Positions 59,450 to 64,000 of a stretch of DNA of 64,000 bases are shown here, in pieces. Location of the stretch: assembly GCA_037974665.1 (NCBI GenBank), contig CM075773.1, positions 48,872,080 through 48,936,079 on the forward strand, written 5' to 3'. The DNA is from Ehretia macrophylla. Taxonomy: Eukaryota > Streptophyta > Magnoliopsida > Boraginales > Ehretiaceae. Positions within the stretch are counted from its first letter, which is position 1; every line of letters begins with the position of its first letter. The notes below the pieces were generated by a model, which saw only the letters and a program-made list of their open reading frames with translations, was not told the origin of the DNA and searched no databases. The translations under genes and the position numbers were made by a program.

Positions 59450-60369
59450 GAGTAATACCATATATTATTTTTTTTTCTATTATTTTTTTTATCATATTTT
59501 ACATGAAATCATATATGATATGTTAGCTAGATTATTTTTATTTTTATTTCTTCTTTTTAATTAATTTTCTCTATCTTTAATTTCTTTTTATCTCTTTTGA
59601 TTAATAGTCACTCAAAATATTTTTATTTCTTTATTTAACCATATCAAATCCCTTGACCAAAAAAGAAAACATATCAAATCCAAATATTGAAAAAACAATA
59701 ATAAATCAATCGGTCAAAAAAAGAAAACTAGTTTTAAGTAATTTTTTTAAAAAGTTTTTCTTTCTTGTTGTGCATCGTTCTAATTAAAGAATTAATAATT
59801 CTAGATTCAATGGTTCTAGATGCAAGAAAATAAAACATGATCTACACAAAAACATTGCTTGCAGCTTTTTTCTATCTTCAATCTCAATTAACTCAATGCA
59901 TGCAAGCTATATTCTAATAATCTAAAACCCACCACCACATTTGTTTCTCTTCTTTGTACTTAACGGTTTTAATGCTCTCTAAAATTCTTCATTCATCATG
60001 GTTTCAATATGGTGCACAGCAACAAAGAAAAAGAAAACAGTTACAAATGACGCATAGCAAGAAAGAAAAAAAAAATTGCTTAACACTAGTTCTCTTATTT
60101 TGGCAGATTGGTTTATTATTGTTTGTCCAATATTTGGGTTTGATATGGTTTTTTTTTTTTTTTTGTTAAGGGCTTTGATATAGTTAAACAAAGAAAGAAA
60201 AGTATTTTGAATAATTATTAATTAAGAGAGAGAAAAACGAAGTGAAGAGAGAAAAATAATTAAAAAGAAGAAAGAAAAATAAAAATAGTTCAGTTGACAT
60301 GCCATATAGGATTCCACCTAAGAGGTAATAAAAGGGTGATGAAAAAAAGAATGATATATAACATTACTC
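59450..60369. mobile_element. non-autonomous MULE-like element
   Basis: 920 bp with inverted ends GAGTAATACCATATATTAT and GAGTAATGTTATATATCAT, matching over about 130 bp. Flanked by a 9-bp duplication with one mismatch: TATTTTTAA (59441-59449) and TAGTTTTAA (60370-60378). The empty site in unit A is near 29385. No coding. Confidence 0.78.
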
Positions 60370-60378
60370 TAGTTTTAA

Positions 60379-60898
60379 TTGTACTAGAAATAGTCTACTT
60401 ATAATAAGTGCAAAGAATAGAAATAGAATTTTTGTTGACACTCTACTATTAGATTGATTTGTATATCTTAGAACCTCAACCAGATGATCATTTTCTAGCT
60501 GAGTATATTTTTTTCTCGTAATCGATTGTACAGTATTTTTTATAAAAAAAAAAATATTAATGGAGCCACTTGTTTATTTAGCAAAAAAAAAAAAAACATG
60601 CTTATTTATTTCTCAGAGAGTGTATCTCACGTACTGTCAAATTTGATGATACATTGGAAGGTAGAGAGTAACGCATGTAATACAAAGTTTAGTATGCAAT
60701 TTTGACATAATACATATTTCGACCAAAAAAGGAATAAAATCAACATTATACATTAATGGAACATGAAAAATGTGGATGATATTTTATAAAATTCCTTAAA
60801 CATTTGGCAGTTCATTTAGGTTGTCCTCATTTGCGTGAAGGGATGGAGTTTATGGGTGGAAGTCTGTATGTTTTGATGTGGTGGTCGATGGTGATTCG
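60379..60898. other. intergenic, no gene seen
   Basis: Colinear with about 29390-29902 of unit A. Confidence 0.5.
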
Positions 60899-60903
60899 TT
60901 TTC

Positions 60904-61174
60904 TATTGAAGATAATAAATTACATAATAAACATTTCTTTAACAATTTAAATTTTTAAATAAAGTGGTTACTTAATATGGTATTAGAGACTAAATATCAA
61001 AAGATCATGAGTTCAAAACTCACCGCACCCATTTAAAAATATTAAAATTGTTCAAGTGCAAAAGGCTAAAAAACTTACTCCACTTGCACTTGCGGTGACG
61101 TATTGAAGATAATAAATTAAATAATAAATTCCTATCTAACAGTTTAAGTTTTCAGATGAGATGGTCACTTAACA
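60904..61174. mobile_element. TRIM-like element, two-LTR form
   Basis: 271 bp flanked by TTTTC (60899-60903 and 61175-61179). Two LTRs of about 75 bp enclose an inner part that starts with TGGTATTAGAG. Orthologous site to 29908-30368, which has three LTRs. Confidence 0.75.
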
Positions 61175-61244
61175 TTTTCATCATTTGGACTTGAATTTAA
61201 TATGCAACTCAATCCTATAGTTGAGTGAAATTGTCGAATAGCAA

Positions 61245-61405
61245 CATATTATAATTAGAAATATTGTATTTGAATCACGATTTTATCTTCTATAGTAAAA
61301 AAAAAAAAATGAAGCTCAGTTATTCGACATATTATAATTAGAAATATTGTATTTGAATCACGATTTTATCTTCTATAGTAAAAAAAAAAAAATGAAGCTC
61401 AGTTA
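61245..61405. repeat. 83-bp tandem duplication
   Basis: Two near-identical copies beginning catattataattagaaata at 61245 and 61328, each with an A13 run and gaagctcagtta. Unit A has a single copy near 30428. Confidence 0.88.
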
Positions 61406-63861
61406 GTCTTTGGTCTAAAGAGTGACATCCACATGCATATATGAAGATTACTTTTGCCTAGGTATAATCGTGTTTCTGTAGTAGTTTCTTTTGCCACAAT
61501 TTTTCTTGTTAAGAAAGTAAATACTTGTATTAGCGAAAATGATTTACAAGGAGTGAAAAAAACAGGGGACAATCTCCCCAAACAAACTACTTGCATCAAG
61601 CTAATAGTCCTACGGATAAACCTATTGAGAGCTTGGTTACCACTTGCATTTCAAGAATATATTTTTAGCTAGACCTCGTGGTAAATCCACCAAAACAATT
61701 TAATTACTTTCTTTAAAAAAATACATAAAAATCCATAGACTTAAAATTAATAGTGAAGTGGTCCAAATAATAGACAGCACCAAAGAAAGCCATCTCATCA
61801 ATGACACAACCACCTCATCAACTGTTAGTGCTTGTGGAGAAGGATAAAATGTGCGAGTCCATTTCAAAAATTATTAATGCGTAGTTTTCAGTATTAACCT
61901 CCATTTGAAGGGAAAAAAAAAAAGAGAGATCTAATTTGGATTGATGAGAGATCTATCATATCTTGAATTCCATGAATCATGATCCAATTTGGAAAAAAAA
62001 AGAAAGAGAGATCTATCATATCTTGAATTCCATGAATCATGATCCAATTTGGATTGGCATTAGAGAGATCTAAGTGCATAGTTGAAAGAGAAGTTGGCCT
62101 ACTTACGTTTCTCATGGTACAATATTCCCTCTTCTTGCCAAATTTTCCAAATCCCGAAATTTCTGGCCTTGCAATTATTAGAGATTGAAGTATGTTTGAG
62201 CTGGTACATTATTCCGGCCGGAGAGGAGTGGAAATAGTCATTGAACATAGGGGCAGATTGAAGATATTTTATTAGCAAAAATTAAGTAGTTCGGGAAATT
62301 CAATTCACTTACGATATGGGGACTAAATGATATTCAGTGATTAGGTTCAGTGTCTTTACAAACTAAAAATGTTAAAGAAGTTTACCTCTGGCATCCTATC
62401 TATAGTTAACACTTTATTTTTATCCATGTGAGGAGGAAAGAAACATCCGTGTTTCAAAGTATTTTATGAGATAAGTGGAAACTATAGTCTTATAACTCTA
62501 GGTGTAAATTGCTAGTGATAATATATAGAACATTGAAGTGAGAACATAATATAGAGAAACATAGTAGGCAGTGTTGAGCATATATACTGCCTAATAACAC
62601 AACCCTAAAGTTCCATTTAGCTCCTCATAAAAATCTACTAATAATTCGGATTGATGTCAGACTTTTATATATTAGTAGGACCCACAAGTGTTACTTTGAA
62701 CAAAACAAAATGAAAGGAAGGTTTCAATTTGAATTTTTGTCATCTCATAACAAATATTATTTATTTCTTGATTAACTTAGAGTTTACAAGGCCACATCGC
62801 TAAACCAGAGGATCAAGCTTGTAGATTTGGGATGAATCTAATATCATATTCTTTAAGATGAATTCCTCATTTTAAAAAATAAAAATAAAAAGCTGGAAGG
62901 GAAGAAATAAAACATAACTTGCACATTCTGCAAAGCTGATTGGTATTAAAAAGTTTAGTATTTGCATACTATGTGCATCCATTTTTTTAAAAAAATTTAA
63001 GGGAGGCGTAAGCTATTTTACATCACATAAAATATTACATATAAAATTTAAATTCGAGACTCCTCACATCTAAAATAAGAATTATACCAATAGATGAATT
63101 TGTGCATCCATTTGAAGCCGAAAGAAAACCTACACAGGCTATGGATAAACTTCATGAACCTGCCAAGTCAGCGATGAGTCAAAGTCCAAAGGGCCAATCA
63201 AAGAAGGATGAAAACAGCGAGTGATGTTAGGTTAGGATGCACTCACTCCAGAGGTGCCTTTGTGCAACAAGTCCAAATCCGCAGGCTCTGATGTTTGGTG
63301 TGAGAGCACTTCTTGTACTCAACTCAATTTACAATATAGATGGTCTCGTTCACATTTCTTAAATCACAAATGTTTATTTTTTAATTATTAATTTTCAAAG
63401 TAAGTATAAGTGATCACATATAAAGTATTAATCATTAATAATTACAAATGAGTTATCGTGCTGAGAATAAATACTTATATGCAATTGGGCAGATTCTGAC
63501 ATACCACGTTGATATATAACAACTACAAGATAAATAAGATTGGACCAAAGGTCCAGTTTTGAAATTATATTAAAAATTATGAGATTTTATCTTAAAATTA
63601 ATTAGTGTAAGGTGGAGTAGTTAAGTATTTCATAAAATACGTAGTATTAGAATTTATGATTTTTTTATACGAAGAATAAAAATTCCAAATAATACAAAAA
63701 CAACATTTGTATGACTCTCGTCCAGAATCCTAGACCCACAAAAGAAACATATCTTTTAAACTTGAAAATAATTGTCTTTAACCAAATATCAATTAAATCT
63801 TAAAATAATTAACTTATGTTATTACTTAAATCTAAAATATTAATAATAAAATATAAATTTA
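61406..63861. other. distal intergenic part of unit B, no gene seen
   Basis: Colinear with 30482-32963. Contains a two-copy version of the tandem repeat (about 61948-62058). Confidence 0.55.
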
Positions 63862-64000
63862 TCAACACACTTTTATCCTATTTCTAACTAATACGAAATA
63901 TCACAACTTGAGCTTTCACTAATATCTTAAAAGTTGCTGGGATAGATTTAGACAACCTAGTTTAATTAAATAGGGCATGAAACAAATTTTACGTAACATT
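63862..64000. other. unduplicated flank beyond the tandem duplication
   Basis: Sequence after 63861 has no counterpart after 32963, so this is the original right-hand neighbour of the duplicated segment. No feature seen. Confidence 0.7.

Larger units (their letters stand above)
32964..63861. repeat. tandem segmental duplication, unit B
   Basis: Direct repeat of unit A. It starts with SUVH codon context GGG AAA CAT matching 5019 onward and ends at 63861, where the sequence leaves homology with the end of unit A (...aaatataaattta at both 32963 and 63861). Unit B holds at least seven insertions absent from unit A. Confidence 0.93.

Overview
This is a nuclear segment of a flowering plant, most likely a eudicot. 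It is AT-rich, with spliced GT-AG genes, TATAAATA promoters, two plant-type L1 LINEs, solo LTRs, MULE-, hAT- and TRIM-like elements and a fragment with an organellar group II intron domain V. The species cannot be named from the sequence.

The main structure is a direct tandem segmental duplication. Unit A runs from about 5019 to 32963 and unit B from 32964 to 63861. The left breakpoint lies inside a SUVH5/6-type histone H3K9 methyltransferase gene (2904-5960, intact, 1018 aa). Unit B therefore opens with a 5'-truncated copy (32979-33905) that keeps only the end of the SRA domain plus pre-SET, SET and post-SET. Sequence after 63862 is unduplicated flank. The junction shows a 2-bp TA microhomology.

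Each unit carries the same two minus-strand expansin-like B (EXLB) genes, four exons each: 7154-8849 and 25762-28593 in unit A, 38898-42039 and 55183-57702 in unit B. All four have complete reading frames with conserved splice sites (248, 251, 248 and 251 aa). They encode secreted proteins with a DPBB fold and a C-terminal CBM63-like domain.

The rest is a record of insertions after the duplication, dated by comparing the units. Unit A gained an L1 LINE (13634 to about 23945), later split by two solo-LTR-like insertions (16460-18984 and 20685-23137). Unit B gained a 3.8-kb LTR-like insertion that itself holds an organelle-derived fragment (34421-38212). It also gained a long-TIR MULE in an EXLB intron (40418-41817), a 5'-truncated LINE (43641-45736), a MULE nested in an older hAT element (47567-48746), an internally deleted Tat-like LTR element (49767-53536) and two further inverted-repeat elements (58250-59200 and 59450-60369). 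Older elements shared by both units are two hAT-like elements, a SINE-like insertion and TRIM-like elements. Subtracting the insertions leaves about 17 kb of shared ancestral sequence in each unit.

I found no CRISPR, operon or dedicated defence system. The most interesting material is the gene-breaking tandem duplication, the residual SET-domain ORF, a template-switch-like rearrangement that doubled the promoter of one EXLB gene, and a TRIM-like element with three LTRs in one unit and two in the other.
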